Shown: positions 27,901 to 36,161, numbered from the stretch's first letter. The stretch is 64,000 nucleotides of DNA from Shinella daejeonensis (GCF_024281235.1 NZ_JAHWXY010000011.1:1-64000); one strand, 5' to 3'. Notes: generated by a model from the letters alone, not told the origin. Numbers and translations: made by a program.

Positions 27901-28773
27901 CAGCGGCTCCTCCACGCCCGGCACGATGCGGCACTGTCCTGCCCTGAGGTCCGACCCGAACCAGGCGACGACGAGGCCGACCCTTTCCAGATTGGGACAA
28001 AGCGCCTGCAATTCGTCGATGGAGGCGTGCCAGTCGGTGGCCGCCGTCAGCGTGTTGCGGTTGATGTTGCGGCCCTTGCCGGCCGAAAGCTTCTCCGTCA
28101 CCAGCCGTGGATCGTAGCCATGCTCGCTCGATCCGGGAATGATCGTCACCGCCCTGATCTTCTTCTCCAGCGAGCCGACCGGCTTCAGCACCTCGAACTG
28201 GATCACAGGGATACGGTTGCCGAAACTGTCGAGCGGCAGCCGTTCGAAGACGGCATAGGCGAGGCCGCGATAGGCGGGCGTGTTGCCGCTTCCCTGTTTC
28301 GCCTCGATCAGCGGATCGGGGGCCTGGGCCGCCGTTCCGCGATGCAGCCGCATCTCGATACCGGTGAGATCGAGTTCCCGGCCGTCGACCCAGACCCGCC
28401 GGACGCCGGCGATCGGCCCCTCGCAGATGCCGACCGCCAGATTGGCGAAATAGCGGTAGGTCTCGATGCGCGGCCCGCTCGCCTTGCCGCCGGAGCGTTC
28501 GACGATCATCTGCTCCTCGAAGCGCGTCGCCCAGATCAGGGTGCCGCCGACGCGGGCCGTGCCGTAGACGCGGCTGATCGCCGTTCCCTCCTCCGCGCCG
28601 GGAATGCGCGCGTCGTTGAGCCTTGCGCCGGATATCGTCGCCGCGCCACCGATGAGTGAACGGTCGATGGCCGATCCGGCGAGCGCGCCGGCCGCACGGC
28701 CGATCACCGCGCCGATCGGCCCGAAGATGCCGCCGAGTGCCGCGCCTGCGGCCTGGAGAAGAAGCGTGGCCAT
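24940..28773 (-). CDS. GTA megatron/host-specificity tail protein (gp15-like)
   Basis: Very large baseplate protein of 1277 residues. The N-terminal third resembles phage tail-tip proteins. A glycoside-hydrolase-like TIM-barrel domain (about 400-700) includes segments such as FIELGCPAIDKG and FLWTWDARPYPAFP. It is followed by a putative phage-tail (PF13550-like) domain and a C-terminal receptor-type region. In R. capsulatus GTA the homologue forms the central baseplate structure and is thought to contact the recipient. Its ATG at 28773 lies 4 bases past the stop of the NlpC/P60 gene. The whole frame is intact. Confidence 0.92.
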   Translation of the reverse strand: MATLLLQAAGAALGGIFGPIGAVIGRAAGALAGSAIDRSLIGGAATISGARLNDARIPGAEEGTAISRVYGTARVGGTLIWATRFEEQMIVERSGGKASGPRIETYRYFANLAVGICEGPIAGVRRVWVDGRELDLTGIEMRLHRGTAAQAPDPLIEAKQGSGNTPAYRGLAYAVFERLPLDSFGNRIPVIQFEVLKPVGSLEKKIRAVTIIPGSSEHGYDPRLVTEKLSAGKGRNINRNTLTAATDWHASIDELQALCPNLERVGLVVAWFGSDLRAGQCRIVPGVEEPLRLAESLPWRVCGVSRAAAYRVSRAGGGPAYGGTPSDASVVAAIADLKARGLEVYLYPFLLMDVPANNTLPDPYGGARQAAYPWRGRITCHPQSADRTAAARSQAEAFMGEARAEDFSVAGTQVTGPAADTGFRRHILHYALLAQAAGGVDGFVMGSEMRGLTRLRDGSGGFPFVDALRALAADVRAVVGPATKLTYGADWSEYFGYQPEDGSVHFNLDPLWASPHIDAIGIDNYMPLSDWQDADLSSGNPDGFRHAEDMAAMRAMIAGGEGFDWYYASAADRRTRLRTPITDGAAGKPWVFRYKDVAGWWTNRHHERGPGGSEKPSPTVWTPRSKPVWFIELGCPAIDKGTNQPNVFSDPKSSEDGLPHHSGGARSDAAQRRFLDAHLGWWPQGGAETGMVDPGHIFLWTWDARPYPAFPEQTALWADGDNWQRGHWLNGRLGAGTAADVIAAILADHGFSEFDVSGVAGDLQGFVQAEQTSARTLLEPLMHAFQIDATEEGGRLVFRSRLRSARPAVEISVLAERPDELAFEESRGHDSDFAGEAILDHFGEAGAYARVTARSRRAASTSDRALRLALPAVLHEGAAAEAAEAALRDQRAGQRRISFRLPPTAIGHTPGDVIRLADGPDGRFLITGIADGLVREVEAREIATGGSPAPLVRDKTRMRVGGAVPSDAFMPELLFLDLPMHKAGGERDFACVAAYADPWRGMLISSSPVNEGFRPRVRLERPARIGTLAAPLPPGSVGLFDRSAVVLVDLPFGGLSSVDLLAVLADANRIAVAATDGGWEVLAFRQASEIAPRRWRLSGLLRALAGTEDAMLAGHETGAAVVMLDEAVLPLGLAAEEAGLAARWIAEPVGLPGTGRAGPYDFSGGLRAMTPLAPVHLRGRREAGGIRFSWVRRGRIDADSWHASEIPLDEPFEAYRLEILAGETVRRTVETTAPQHLYAAGEEIADFGAPQTAISLRVRQLGRAVPLGLPLRATIRP

Positions 28774-28776
28774 GGA

Positions 28777-29217
28777 TCAGCAGGACTCCGGGAAGCGGAA
28801 GACGCCGGCGATGCGCCGTTTCCAGAGAAGGACCAGCGGCGATTCCACGACCGCCGCCTGTTCATAGGCATGGATGAACCGGTCGCCGGGCGTGGCGATA
28901 CCGGCATGTTTGGCCGCGCAATCGGCCCGGAAACGGAAGATCATGAGGTCGCCCGGCGCAAGGTCGGCAAGCGGCAGCGGCGGCCCGCAGTGCCGTTCCG
29001 CCGCCAGAAGCAGCCGCTCCTCGCCCGACCGTTCCGCCCAGTCGGGCGCATAGGCGGCCGGCCTTTCGGGTTCGCAGCCGTAAAGCTCGCGCCAGACGCC
29101 GCGCACCAGTCCGAGACAATCGCAGCCGACCCCCTTCAGCGCGCCCTGATGGCGATAGGGCGTGCCGATGAAGCCGCGCGCTATGGCGACGACGCGCGCG
29201 CCGTGATCCTCACGCAT
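28777..29217 (-). CDS. GTA NlpC/P60-type peptidase (gp14-like)
   Basis: The protein has 146 residues and an NlpC/P60 fold. The catalytic Cys34 is in GCDCLGLVRG and the His is in KHAGIATPGDRFIHAY. It is a tail-associated cell-wall hydrolase that would let the tail cross the recipient's peptidoglycan. The start at 29217 overlaps the hub gene by 8 bases. Length and motifs match the TIGR02219 family. Confidence 0.92.
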   Translation of the reverse strand: MREDHGARVVAIARGFIGTPYRHQGALKGVGCDCLGLVRGVWRELYGCEPERPAAYAPDWAERSGEERLLLAAERHCGPPLPLADLAPGDLMIFRFRADCAAKHAGIATPGDRFIHAYEQAAVVESPLVLLWKRRIAGVFRFPESC

Positions 29218-30100
29218 GGAGCGGCCTCCCGTCGTGCACCGTGTCGCCATCGGCGTAGCCATAGGCGAAGTCGCTGCCGGGCATATGCGGAAACCCCTGG
29301 AAATTGAGGATATTGCCGAATTTCTCCTTGCAGGTGGAGAGACGCTTGTCGCAGCCCGCCGTGATCGAAAAGGCGTCTCCCGTCTTCACGCCGGCGGGCA
29401 GCGGCAGCCATGCCGTCAATTCGCTCGCCCCGCCCGGCCGGCGATGGTCCTCGATATCCGCCGAAAGCCCCTCGGCCGCCCCGCTGGTGAACGTGAGAAC
29501 GCCGTAGCGGAAGAACCGTTCGGCAAAGCCCGAAAGCCCGCTCACGCGCAGGCGCGCCCCCGCCATCACGGCGTTGACCGTCCCCGTCGCCTGATAGGCA
29601 GGCGCGGAAAGTGCAACGCCGCAACGCCGGTCGCCGAGCACGGCGTCGCAACGATGGCCGTAGACGCGGCCGCGCACCGCATCGAGCCGATGGGTGAGCC
29701 GGCGCAATTCCGCGCGGAAGGCCCCGCCCTCGCGGCGCACCTCGCCCAGTTCGGCCGTCCGCAGCAGCAGCCGCTCAGCCGGAGCCTGCCAGTTGACGAG
29801 GTAGATATCCACCCTCGCCCCGTCGTAGCGGCCCGCCGACAGGTCTTCGGTACGGATCGCCGCATCGGAGAAACCGCCGATGATCTCGCCGCCCTCCGCC
29901 GACAGGCCGTTGCCGTCCTCCGTCTCGCTGGCCGCAAAGCCGCTCGCCGCCGCATAGGCCGTCCCGCCGAAGGAAAGATCGCGGTCGTGGTCGGTGAAGC
30001 CCTGCACCGCGCCGTCGCGCCGGGTGACGCGCCAGGCATGGCAAAGCGTCGTGACGTCGCCGGCCAGATGGGCGGCGAGATTGGCCGGGATGGTCCTCAT
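29210..30100 (-). CDS. GTA baseplate hub protein (gp13-like, DUF2163)
   Basis: DUF2163 (TIGR02218) protein of 296 residues. Four cysteines, Cys151, Cys160, Cys250 and Cys257, are arranged in two pairs. Lambda-type tail-tip hub proteins bind an iron-sulphur cluster with a comparable set, so one is likely here. The C-terminus GSDFAYGYADGDT is typical of the family. The start at 30100 overlaps the upstream stop as ATGA. It should sit between the distal tail protein and the megatron. Confidence 0.92.
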   Translation of the reverse strand: MRTIPANLAAHLAGDVTTLCHAWRVTRRDGAVQGFTDHDRDLSFGGTAYAAASGFAASETEDGNGLSAEGGEIIGGFSDAAIRTEDLSAGRYDGARVDIYLVNWQAPAERLLLRTAELGEVRREGGAFRAELRRLTHRLDAVRGRVYGHRCDAVLGDRRCGVALSAPAYQATGTVNAVMAGARLRVSGLSGFAERFFRYGVLTFTSGAAEGLSADIEDHRRPGGASELTAWLPLPAGVKTGDAFSITAGCDKRLSTCKEKFGNILNFQGFPHMPGSDFAYGYADGDTVHDGRPLHA

Positions 30101-30732
30101 GGCCGGATCTCCACCAGCGGGATCGATGGAATGCGTCCCGCTTCGAATTGCGCCAGATCGATGTCGATGCGATCGGTATCGAAGCGCACCGGCACGTCGA
30201 ATTCGTAACCGGCGGTGATGGCGCCCGAGGCCGGCAGTCTTCCCGCCTCGAAGGTCACGAGGCCGGTGGCGTGATCGACCGTGAAATCGTTTGCCGGCAC
30301 CGGCGTCCCGGCCACGGCGACGATCACCGTCCCGGCGACCGGCTTCTCGATGGTCCGCACGGTCTGGCCGCCGGCATCCGCATAGCGTTTGACGAGCTGG
30401 AAACCGGCCCGGCTGCCGTTGCCCGTGCCGATGCGATGATCCGTCGCCTTCGGTGTCGCGCCCGGCGGGCACGATTTATGGTCCACGGGATCGTGGAAGC
30501 GGAACCCGTGGAACTGTCCAGCGCGCGCCTCGAAGAAGGCGAGCACCGCATAGAGATCGTCGAGCGAGCGCACGCCCGATCCGGCGTCATAGCGCCGCCG
30601 CGCATCCTGCCAGCGCCGGTTGCGGTTCTCCCGGCCGTTGGAAAGGCTGACGATATCCGTCCGCCGCACCGGCCCGCCGCTCGTGCCGAGCGCCACCCGC
30701 AGGGGAAAGCGCACCTCGTGAAATCCCGTCAT
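30097..30732 (-). CDS. GTA distal tail protein (gp12-like, DUF2460)
   Basis: The protein has 211 residues with the DUF2460 (TIGR02217) signature: FPLRVALGTSGGP at the N-terminus, ARRRYDAGSGVRS and FRFHDPVDH in the middle. It forms the distal end of the tail tube and connects it to the baseplate. The ATG at 30732 is preceded by GATGGAGA. Its stop overlaps the hub start. Confidence 0.92.
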   Translation of the reverse strand: MTGFHEVRFPLRVALGTSGGPVRRTDIVSLSNGRENRNRRWQDARRRYDAGSGVRSLDDLYAVLAFFEARAGQFHGFRFHDPVDHKSCPPGATPKATDHRIGTGNGSRAGFQLVKRYADAGGQTVRTIEKPVAGTVIVAVAGTPVPANDFTVDHATGLVTFEAGRLPASGAITAGYEFDVPVRFDTDRIDIDLAQFEAGRIPSIPLVEIRP

Positions 30733-30800
30733 CGATGCGTCTCCATCGTCTTGTCTTTTCATGCGTCCCACGTCCGTCCCCGGCAGCGCGCCGGAAACGC

Positions 30801-31337
30801 TCACAGGCTGCGCTGTCCGCGTCCCACCGCCCGCGTCAGCATGGCGGCGATCTGGCCCTCGGACTTGCGGAAGCTTGCGGCATCCTGCGCCGTGACGTTG
30901 AAGACGATGCTGGTCGCCCGCCCGCCCTCCGCCGCCACCCCGAGGGATCCGTCCGGGCCACGCCGCAGCGGCAGGATCGCCTCGGCCCCGGCCTCGCCCA
31001 TCAGCCCGAGGCCGCCGTCGCTGCCGAAATAGGTGGGGGCGGCCACCACACCGCCCTTGGCGAAGGGCGTCGCGCCGCCGAGAAGACCGGACACGCCGGA
31101 GGCGATCAGCCCTTCCAGCGGTTTCAGCCCGACGGAAAGCGCGATGTCGCTCATCCGCCGCGCCAGTCCGGTCAGCACGCTTTCGAGGCCGCGGCCATCG
31201 ACCGTGGCTCCCCGGAGCGCGCCGGTCAGCGCGCTCCCGAAGGAGCGTGACCGCGCTTCGAGATCGTCGAAGACATCCTTCAGGTGCTCGGCCTGCGACA
31301 GCGTATCGACAAGCCGCGTTTCATCGGTTCCGGCCAT
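30801..31337 (-). CDS. GTA tail tape-measure protein (gp11-like, short)
   Basis: Only 178 residues. An N-terminal helical part (about 1-65) is followed by a Gly/Ala-rich hydrophobic stretch (LEGLIASGVSGLLGG, about 75-95), the FAKGGVV and GEAGAEAILPL motifs typical of phage tape measures, and a C-terminal globular segment. Such a short ruler predicts a very short tail, as in GTAs. It follows the chaperone gene after 3 bases. A 68-base gap separates it from gp12. Confidence 0.88.
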   Translation of the reverse strand: MAGTDETRLVDTLSQAEHLKDVFDDLEARSRSFGSALTGALRGATVDGRGLESVLTGLARRMSDIALSVGLKPLEGLIASGVSGLLGGATPFAKGGVVAAPTYFGSDGGLGLMGEAGAEAILPLRRGPDGSLGVAAEGGRATSIVFNVTAQDAASFRKSEGQIAAMLTRAVGRGQRSL

Positions 31338-31340
31338 GGT

Positions 31341-31559
31341 TCACTCCTTCTCGTCGGGAAAGGCGCGCATCAATACGGCAAGCTGCGTCCGGCCGGGCGC
31401 AACGGGCGCGGGGCGCGTGAGGCCGAGCACGACGGCCAGTTCACGCGGCGTCATCGCCCAGAAATCCTTCGGGGAAAGCCGCATCCGGCACAGGCCGGCA
31501 TGAAGCGCCGCCTCCCAGGGGAAGGCGGCAGCGCCGCTTGCGCCGGATGCGGCCGTCAA
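31341..31559 (-). CDS. GTA tail assembly chaperone-type protein (TIGR02216/Rcc01693-like)
   Basis: The protein has 72 residues with the family hallmark FPWEAALHAGLCRMRLSP followed by DFWAMTPREL. The start codon is probably TTG at 31559, overlapping the stop of the preceding gene as TTGA, a coupled junction. It is thought to help assemble the tail tube around the tape measure, an inference from its position between the tail tube and tape-measure genes. Confidence 0.85.
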   Translation of the reverse strand: MTAASGASGAAAFPWEAALHAGLCRMRLSPKDFWAMTPRELAVVLGLTRPAPVAPGRTQLAVLMRAFPDEKE

Positions 31560-31909
31560 GGGTTTTCGCCCGGCGCCCCTCCCCGGTCCCTTTCGCCGAA
31601 GGTCGCCGCCAGCAGGCTCGCGACGATCCCGGCGAAACCCGCGAGCCCCTCGGCGACGGCCATTTCCCCCACCTCCTCGTCGGAGAAGATATTGCCGCCG
31701 CCGCGAAGCCCCGCGCCGACGATGCGGATCAGGTCCAGGGCCTTCAGCCGGCCGGAGGAGAAGCGCTCGGCAAGCCCGGCCAGACTGTCGACGGCGAAAG
31801 CCGTCTCCAGTTCGGCGAGCGCGCCCAGCGTGAGGCAGAGCACCCGGCGCTCGCCGTCGATGATCGCCTCGATCTCGCCGCGATGGCGGTTGGCCCGCGC
31901 GCCCGTCAT
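31556..31909 (-). CDS. GTA family protein gp10 (tail assembly chaperone type)
   Basis: The protein has 117 residues with NRHRGEIEAIIDGERRVL at the start and LGALAELETAF in the middle, matching the gene transfer agent family PF11836. It likely acts with the next gene as a chaperone pair of the kind phages make by frameshifting; here the two are separate overlapping frames. The ATG at 31909 shares a base with the tail tube stop (TGATG), and a GTG one codon upstream is also possible. Confidence 0.87.
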   Translation of the reverse strand: MTGARANRHRGEIEAIIDGERRVLCLTLGALAELETAFAVDSLAGLAERFSSGRLKALDLIRIVGAGLRGGGNIFSDEEVGEMAVAEGLAGFAGIVASLLAATFGERDRGGAPGENP

Positions 31910-32316
31910 CACAACGCCCCGAAGGTGAGCGCGCCGGCCGATTCCAGTGCGATTTCGAACAGCACCTCGCCGTCATGCGCGCCGGAATAATCGAGCGCGG
32001 CGATCTGGAACGGCCCGGCGATCGTGCCGAAGTCCGGCACCACGATCTGCCAGCGGGCGATCGTTCCGGCGAAGAACAGCGAGCGCACCAGCGCATCGGA
32101 CGCCTGGTCCTTGAAGATGCCGCCGCCGCTGACCGAGGCGCGCTGCACGCCCGCGCCCTCCAGAAGCTCGCGCCAGCGGCCGGCCGATTCCGCATCCGTC
32201 GCATCGACGATCTGCGCGTTGAACGACAGCCGCTTCGAGCGCAGGCCCGCCACGGTCGAAAATGTCGCGCCGTTCTCGATCTTCAGGAGCAGGTCCCGCC
32301 CCTTCTGTGCCACCAT
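31909..32316 (-). CDS. GTA major tail tube protein (gp9-like)
   Basis: Tail tube protein of 135 residues, phage major tail protein 2 family: MVAQKGRDLLLKI at the N-terminus, then DATDAESAGRWRELL and a beta-rich C-terminal half. It polymerises into the tube through which DNA passes. An AAGGA ribosome site precedes the ATG at 32316. A TTG two codons earlier is a less likely start. Confidence 0.92.
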   Translation of the reverse strand: MVAQKGRDLLLKIENGATFSTVAGLRSKRLSFNAQIVDATDAESAGRWRELLEGAGVQRASVSGGGIFKDQASDALVRSLFFAGTIARWQIVVPDFGTIAGPFQIAALDYSGAHDGEVLFEIALESAGALTFGAL

Positions 32317-32344
32317 GGCCAAATCCTTTCGGTCGGTTCGTGTT

Positions 32345-32755
32345 TCAGGAGGCGAGCGGCTCCGTCACCGCGTGAAAATGCATGTCCGCACGGTGAAACC
32401 GGCTGCGGGCATCGCGGCGGATCCGCGTTTCACGATGCAGCAGGAAAACGAGATGGTGGCCGGCGAGCGGCAGCGTCGCGTCGTGCAGCGCCGCGCGGGC
32501 CGCCGCAGCGATCGCCTGCGCCTGCCGTTGTCCCGCCGCGCCGGACCAGATTTCCAGCGTCACCCGATGGTCCTCGCCCTCTTCCGTCGCGGTGGAATGG
32601 TCGCGGCTGTCGATGGCGGCGAGAACGAGAAGCGGCTCCACCGGTCCGTTCGGCCGGCTATCGACGATCCCCTTCGCCCCCAGCAGCGCCGCAAGCGTCG
32701 CATCGGCGGACAACCGCAGGAAGATCGCCTTCTGCAAGGCGGATGCGGCGCTCAT
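32345..32755 (-). CDS. GTA tail terminator (gp8-like, DUF3168)
   Basis: The protein has 136 residues and the DUF3168 pattern: helix ALQKAIFLRLSAD, then VTLEIWSGAAGQRQA and a C-terminal HFHAVTEP strand. It caps the tail tube at the head side. Its start overlaps the gp7 stop by 4 bases. Confidence 0.9.
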   Translation of the reverse strand: MSAASALQKAIFLRLSADATLAALLGAKGIVDSRPNGPVEPLLVLAAIDSRDHSTATEEGEDHRVTLEIWSGAAGQRQAQAIAAAARAALHDATLPLAGHHLVFLLHRETRIRRDARSRFHRADMHFHAVTEPLAS

Positions 32756-33090
32756 GGCTTTTCCTCCTCGCAGTCGCAGACGCGATAGCGGCCGCTTTCA
32801 TCCGGGTCGAAAACCGTATGGATCGAGAACAGCCGCCCGCCCTTGCGAAAGCGCATGGCGGCGCGAAGATCGTCGCGCGCCCGCAGGTGGATGCGATGCG
32901 TCACCGTCATTCGCTGCGATCCGGCCGTCTCGCGGGCAAGGGCCGTCACCGGCTCGATGCGCGCCCAGACAGCGGCGAGCGGTTCGAACGTCCGCATGAC
33001 GCCGCCCTGTCCGTCCGGCGTCTCGACCGGCCGTTCCAGCACCAGCCGCGCGGCAAACGCCCCGGGGTCGTGAACCCGCCGCCGCCTCAT
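32752..33090 (-). CDS. GTA head-tail stopper/head closure protein (gp7-like)
   Basis: The protein has 112 residues of the SPP1 gp16-like head closure family. Typical features are the basic N-terminus, LVLERPVETPDGQGG, VWARIEPV and the THRIHLR strand. It closes the head under the connector. It overlaps gp6 and gp8 by 4 bases each, so the three are translationally coupled. Confidence 0.88.
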   Translation of the reverse strand: MRRRRVHDPGAFAARLVLERPVETPDGQGGVMRTFEPLAAVWARIEPVTALARETAGSQRMTVTHRIHLRARDDLRAAMRFRKGGRLFSIHTVFDPDESGRYRVCDCEEEKP

Positions 33091-33656
33091 AGCCTGCGCA
33101 TCCGGTAGGGCGCGATCAGCCGGTCGTAGCCCTGCGGCACCGCGCCCGGCTGGTGCTCCACGGCGACGACGCCGCGCAGTTCGTACATCGCCGCCACATG
33201 CAGCAGCAGCGCCCGCTTCAGCGTATCCGGCACGTCGGCGCCGCTCTCGCCGAAACCGGCGGTGAAGTCGATCTCGATCCCGTTGACCGCCCGTTCCGCC
33301 ACGGGCGTCTGCGGCAGCACGAGCCGCGCCGGGCGCGCCGCGCCGTCGAGCACATAGCCGGCCGCATCGACTTCGAGCGGCATGCCAACGGCATCGTAAA
33401 CGGTAACCGATTCAATGGTTTGAACCGGCCCTCTGGCAATCTGAATCACCCGCCCCTCCGGCCAGCCGTCGAGATAGAGACGGAAGGGGCGGACGATCAG
33501 GCAAAGCCCGGTCTCGCTTTCAAGATGGATGCGGGCGGCGGCAAGCAGCACCGTCAGCAAGAGGTCCTCGTCGCTCCCGTCGAGGCGCAAATGCGCCTTC
33601 GCCTCGGCAAGCGTGACCGGCTCGGCGGCCGGCGGCGTCAGTTCGGCAATGGTCAT
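33087..33656 (-). CDS. GTA head-tail connector/adaptor (gp6-like)
   Basis: Protein of 189 residues in the gp6/gp15 connector family. The N-terminus TLAEAKAHLRLDGSDEDLLL and the C-terminal PDTLKRALLLHVAAMYE helix are diagnostic. It forms the ring below the portal. The start at 33656 has AGGAC upstream and gives the normal MTIAELTPP opening. Confidence 0.9.
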   Translation of the reverse strand: MTIAELTPPAAEPVTLAEAKAHLRLDGSDEDLLLTVLLAAARIHLESETGLCLIVRPFRLYLDGWPEGRVIQIARGPVQTIESVTVYDAVGMPLEVDAAGYVLDGAARPARLVLPQTPVAERAVNGIEIDFTAGFGESGADVPDTLKRALLLHVAAMYELRGVVAVEHQPGAVPQGYDRLIAPYRMRRL

Positions 33657-33741
33657 CGGGTCCTGTCCGTTTGCTGGAAAAGGAATGGCGGCCCCCGCCG
33701 CAGGCAACGGCCGACGGCGGGGGGATCGGTGCGTCCTCGCC

Positions 33742-34989
33742 TCAGTCCTCGGCGAATTTCACCAGCTTGATCGCCTCGAAGTTCTGCACGCCGCCGCCGA
33801 CGCGCTTGGTGGTGTAGAAGAGCACATAGGGCTTTGCGGAATAGGGATCGCGCAGCACGCGGACGCCGGTGCGGTCGACGACGAGATAGCCGGCCCGGAA
33901 GTCGCCGAAGGCGATGGAGACGCTGTCGGCGGCGATGTCCGGCATGTCCTCGGCCTCGGCGACGACGAAGCCCATCAGCGATGCCGGCTGGCCGGGGCCG
34001 GCCGGCGGACGCCAGAGGTAGTTGCCGTCGGCGTCCTTGAACTTGCGGATCGCCCCTTGCGTCTTCCGGTTCATGACGAAGCTGGCGTTCTGCCGGTGTC
34101 CCGCCTTCAGCGCATAGACCGTGTCGATCAGCGTGTCGGAGGGATTGCTCGCCTTGAAGGCCCCGGCCGCGCCGGTGGCGATATAGCCGATGTTGCCCCA
34201 GCTCCAGCCCGCGTCGGCGACGGTCGTATAGGAGAGGAAGCCCCGGGGCCGGTTGACGCCGTCGCCGCCGACGAAGGCCGCCCCCTCCTGTTCGCCGAAG
34301 ACGATGTCCACTTCCGAGGCGATCCAGCTCTCCACATCCACCGCCGCATCGTCGAGCAGCGCGGGGGTGGCGGCCGGCATGGCGTAGAGTTCCATGGTCG
34401 GGAAGGAGAGTTCGGCAAGCTGCGGCGTATTGGTCTGCGGGCGCACGGCGGTCTCCGCCACCCATCCGCAAGCCATGCCGGAGGTGGCGAAGGGCTTCTT
34501 CAGCACCGAGCCGGAGACCTGCCGCACGGTGGACAGCGCCCGGATCGGCGAGACGGCGGAAAGCCGCCGGCCGATTTCGGTATCGGTTTCCGGCGGCACG
34601 AGATAGCCGCCGTCGGCCGCCGAGCCGACCGACATCGCCTTTTCCTCCAGCGTCCTCAGCGCGCTTTCGTCGCCCCGGCGCAGATAGGCCGAGAAGGCCG
34701 CCTTGTGTTCGGCCGTCTCGGGGGTTTCCGCGCCGCCGCCGAGCGCCGGGCGCGCCTTCTTCAGCGCAAGCTGGTCCATGGCCCGCTTCTGCTCGTCGAG
34801 CGCGCTGTTGATGCGGTCGAGCTTGTCGCGCGTCACCACGTCGGCGGTCAGCTTGTGCTCGATTTCGCCGAGCCGGCGATCGTTGGTCTCCCGGAAGGCC
34901 TCGAAGGCCTCCATGAAGTCGTCGAAGACGGCCGTCATCGTATCCGGCGTGGCCTTGGTTTCCGGTGCGCTCTTTTCGCTCTGCGTCAT
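33742..34989 (-). CDS. GTA major capsid protein (gp5-like, HK97 fold)
   Basis: Capsid protein of 415 residues. Residues 1-110 form a charged helical scaffold (delta) region, expected to be cut off by the prohead protease. The HK97-fold part begins around GGYLVPPETDTEIG and includes PTMELYAMPAATPALLDDA and FGDFRAGYLVVDRTG. It builds the small GTA head. Frame is intact and the gene follows the protease in the usual order. Confidence 0.95.
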   Translation of the reverse strand: MTQSEKSAPETKATPDTMTAVFDDFMEAFEAFRETNDRRLGEIEHKLTADVVTRDKLDRINSALDEQKRAMDQLALKKARPALGGGAETPETAEHKAAFSAYLRRGDESALRTLEEKAMSVGSAADGGYLVPPETDTEIGRRLSAVSPIRALSTVRQVSGSVLKKPFATSGMACGWVAETAVRPQTNTPQLAELSFPTMELYAMPAATPALLDDAAVDVESWIASEVDIVFGEQEGAAFVGGDGVNRPRGFLSYTTVADAGWSWGNIGYIATGAAGAFKASNPSDTLIDTVYALKAGHRQNASFVMNRKTQGAIRKFKDADGNYLWRPPAGPGQPASLMGFVVAEAEDMPDIAADSVSIAFGDFRAGYLVVDRTGVRVLRDPYSAKPYVLFYTTKRVGGGVQNFEAIKLVKFAED

Positions 34990-35038
34990 GTCGATCCTCT
35001 TGGTTGGCTGGGTTGGGGTGGAGGCGGGGAGGCCCGCC

Positions 35039-35596
35039 CTATCGCTTCAGGAGACGGACGGCCCGGCGCATGGCGCGCAGGAGTTCCGTCTCCCCGTCAC
35101 GGAACCAGCGGGCGTTCTTGACGTTCGAAACGCGCGCCGATGGCAGCATCGGGAAGGTGACGATGGAAATCTCCCAGAGATCGGCCTCCAGGATGCGGCG
35201 CACGCCGCTTGCCCGGTCGGTCTTCGAGCGCCGGGTCTGGAAGCCGATGGACAGCCCGTCGAGCGCGCCGGATTTCATCAGGCTCAGCACCTCGCGGGCC
35301 CGTTCGACGTCGGGAGAAAGAACGCCCTCCACATAGAGCCCGCGCCGGTCCTCGCGGATGGTGCGCCAGCGGCCGAGCGGCTCGGACGGATCGTGCTGGT
35401 AGAGCATGCGCACGCCGGCCGCGCCGCGCTTGTCCAGCGAGCGGGCGAAGGCGCCCGGCGCGATCGCGTCCTTGCCGAGGTCCACCTCGCCGAAGACGCT
35501 GGCGTAACCGCTGAAGACGCCGCTGCCGGAGACCCCGGCCAGCGTCAGATCGGCATATTTCTTCGTCCGCCGGACCGGCAGGTCGTCGGTTGTCAT
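35039..35596 (-). CDS. GTA prohead protease (gp4-like, HK97 type)
   Basis: Protease of 185 residues that processes the capsid scaffold. The likely catalytic residues are His in YQHDPSEPLG and Ser in DGLSIGF, with an acidic residue in DLWEISIV. The N-terminal KKYADLTLAG and FSGYASVFGE are standard. It is followed by the capsid gene after 49 bases. Confidence 0.92.
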   Translation of the reverse strand: MTTDDLPVRRTKKYADLTLAGVSGSGVFSGYASVFGEVDLGKDAIAPGAFARSLDKRGAAGVRMLYQHDPSEPLGRWRTIREDRRGLYVEGVLSPDVERAREVLSLMKSGALDGLSIGFQTRRSKTDRASGVRRILEADLWEISIVTFPMLPSARVSNVKNARWFRDGETELLRAMRRAVRLLKR

Positions 35597-35650
35597 GAAG
35601 CTCTCCGCATGTTTGAGAAGAAAGGTCCCCGGGCTCCGGCGCGGTGCCGG

Positions 35651-35959
35651 TTATCGCCGCATCCGCTCGGCGAAGCGCGCCAGCACGCCAAGGCCCCACC
35701 AGGCCGAAAGGCTTGCCGCCGCCGAGCCGGCCAACAGGATTTCCGACGGGCCGAGGTGGCCGGAAATGCCGAGCCGGAGCGCGATCCACAGCCCCATCGG
35801 TCCGCCGAAGACGATGCCGCAGGTGACGCCCGTCAGGAAACGGCAGGCGGCCTCGCGGCGGCTTTTCGGCAGGAGATAGATGATCGAGACGGCCGCGCCG
35901 GCGAGTGCGCCGGCAAGGCGCGCCGTCCACAGCCCGCCGTCGTTTCCAAGATCAGCCAT
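35651..35959 (-). CDS. DUF6107-like membrane protein in the GTA cluster
   Basis: The protein has 102 residues with three or so hydrophobic segments (about 13-31, 42-62 and 70-90) and a basic end (ARFAERMRR). It lies between portal and protease genes, where I recall DUF6107 proteins in other rhizobial clusters. Function is unknown. Membrane topology within a particle operon hints at a second holin, antiholin or membrane-docking factor. GGAAAGG upstream supports the ATG at 35959. Confidence 0.75.
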   Translation of the reverse strand: MADLGNDGGLWTARLAGALAGAAVSIIYLLPKSRREAACRFLTGVTCGIVFGGPMGLWIALRLGISGHLGPSEILLAGSAAASLSAWWGLGVLARFAERMRR

Positions 35960-36161
35960 TCGTTAAGCCTTTCCGGTTAGGATGAAATCCGAGGCCATCG
36001 CGGCACACGGGTCGCAAAGACCGATTTCCCGAATCTTTCGAATCCCTTGCGCGGCGCTCTTTCCGCCTCGATTCAACACCTTCACAAGATGATTCCACGC
36101 GATCGCGGGGCGATTCACGAAATCGCGCCAACCATTTGATTTCCTTTGAAATGACCGGGAT

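Noticed and set aside
35960-36161. Possible extra small gene between portal and DUF6107 genes
   Set aside because: The gap has stops in all frames over useful lengths and no ribosome site; it may hold an internal promoter, but none is clear.
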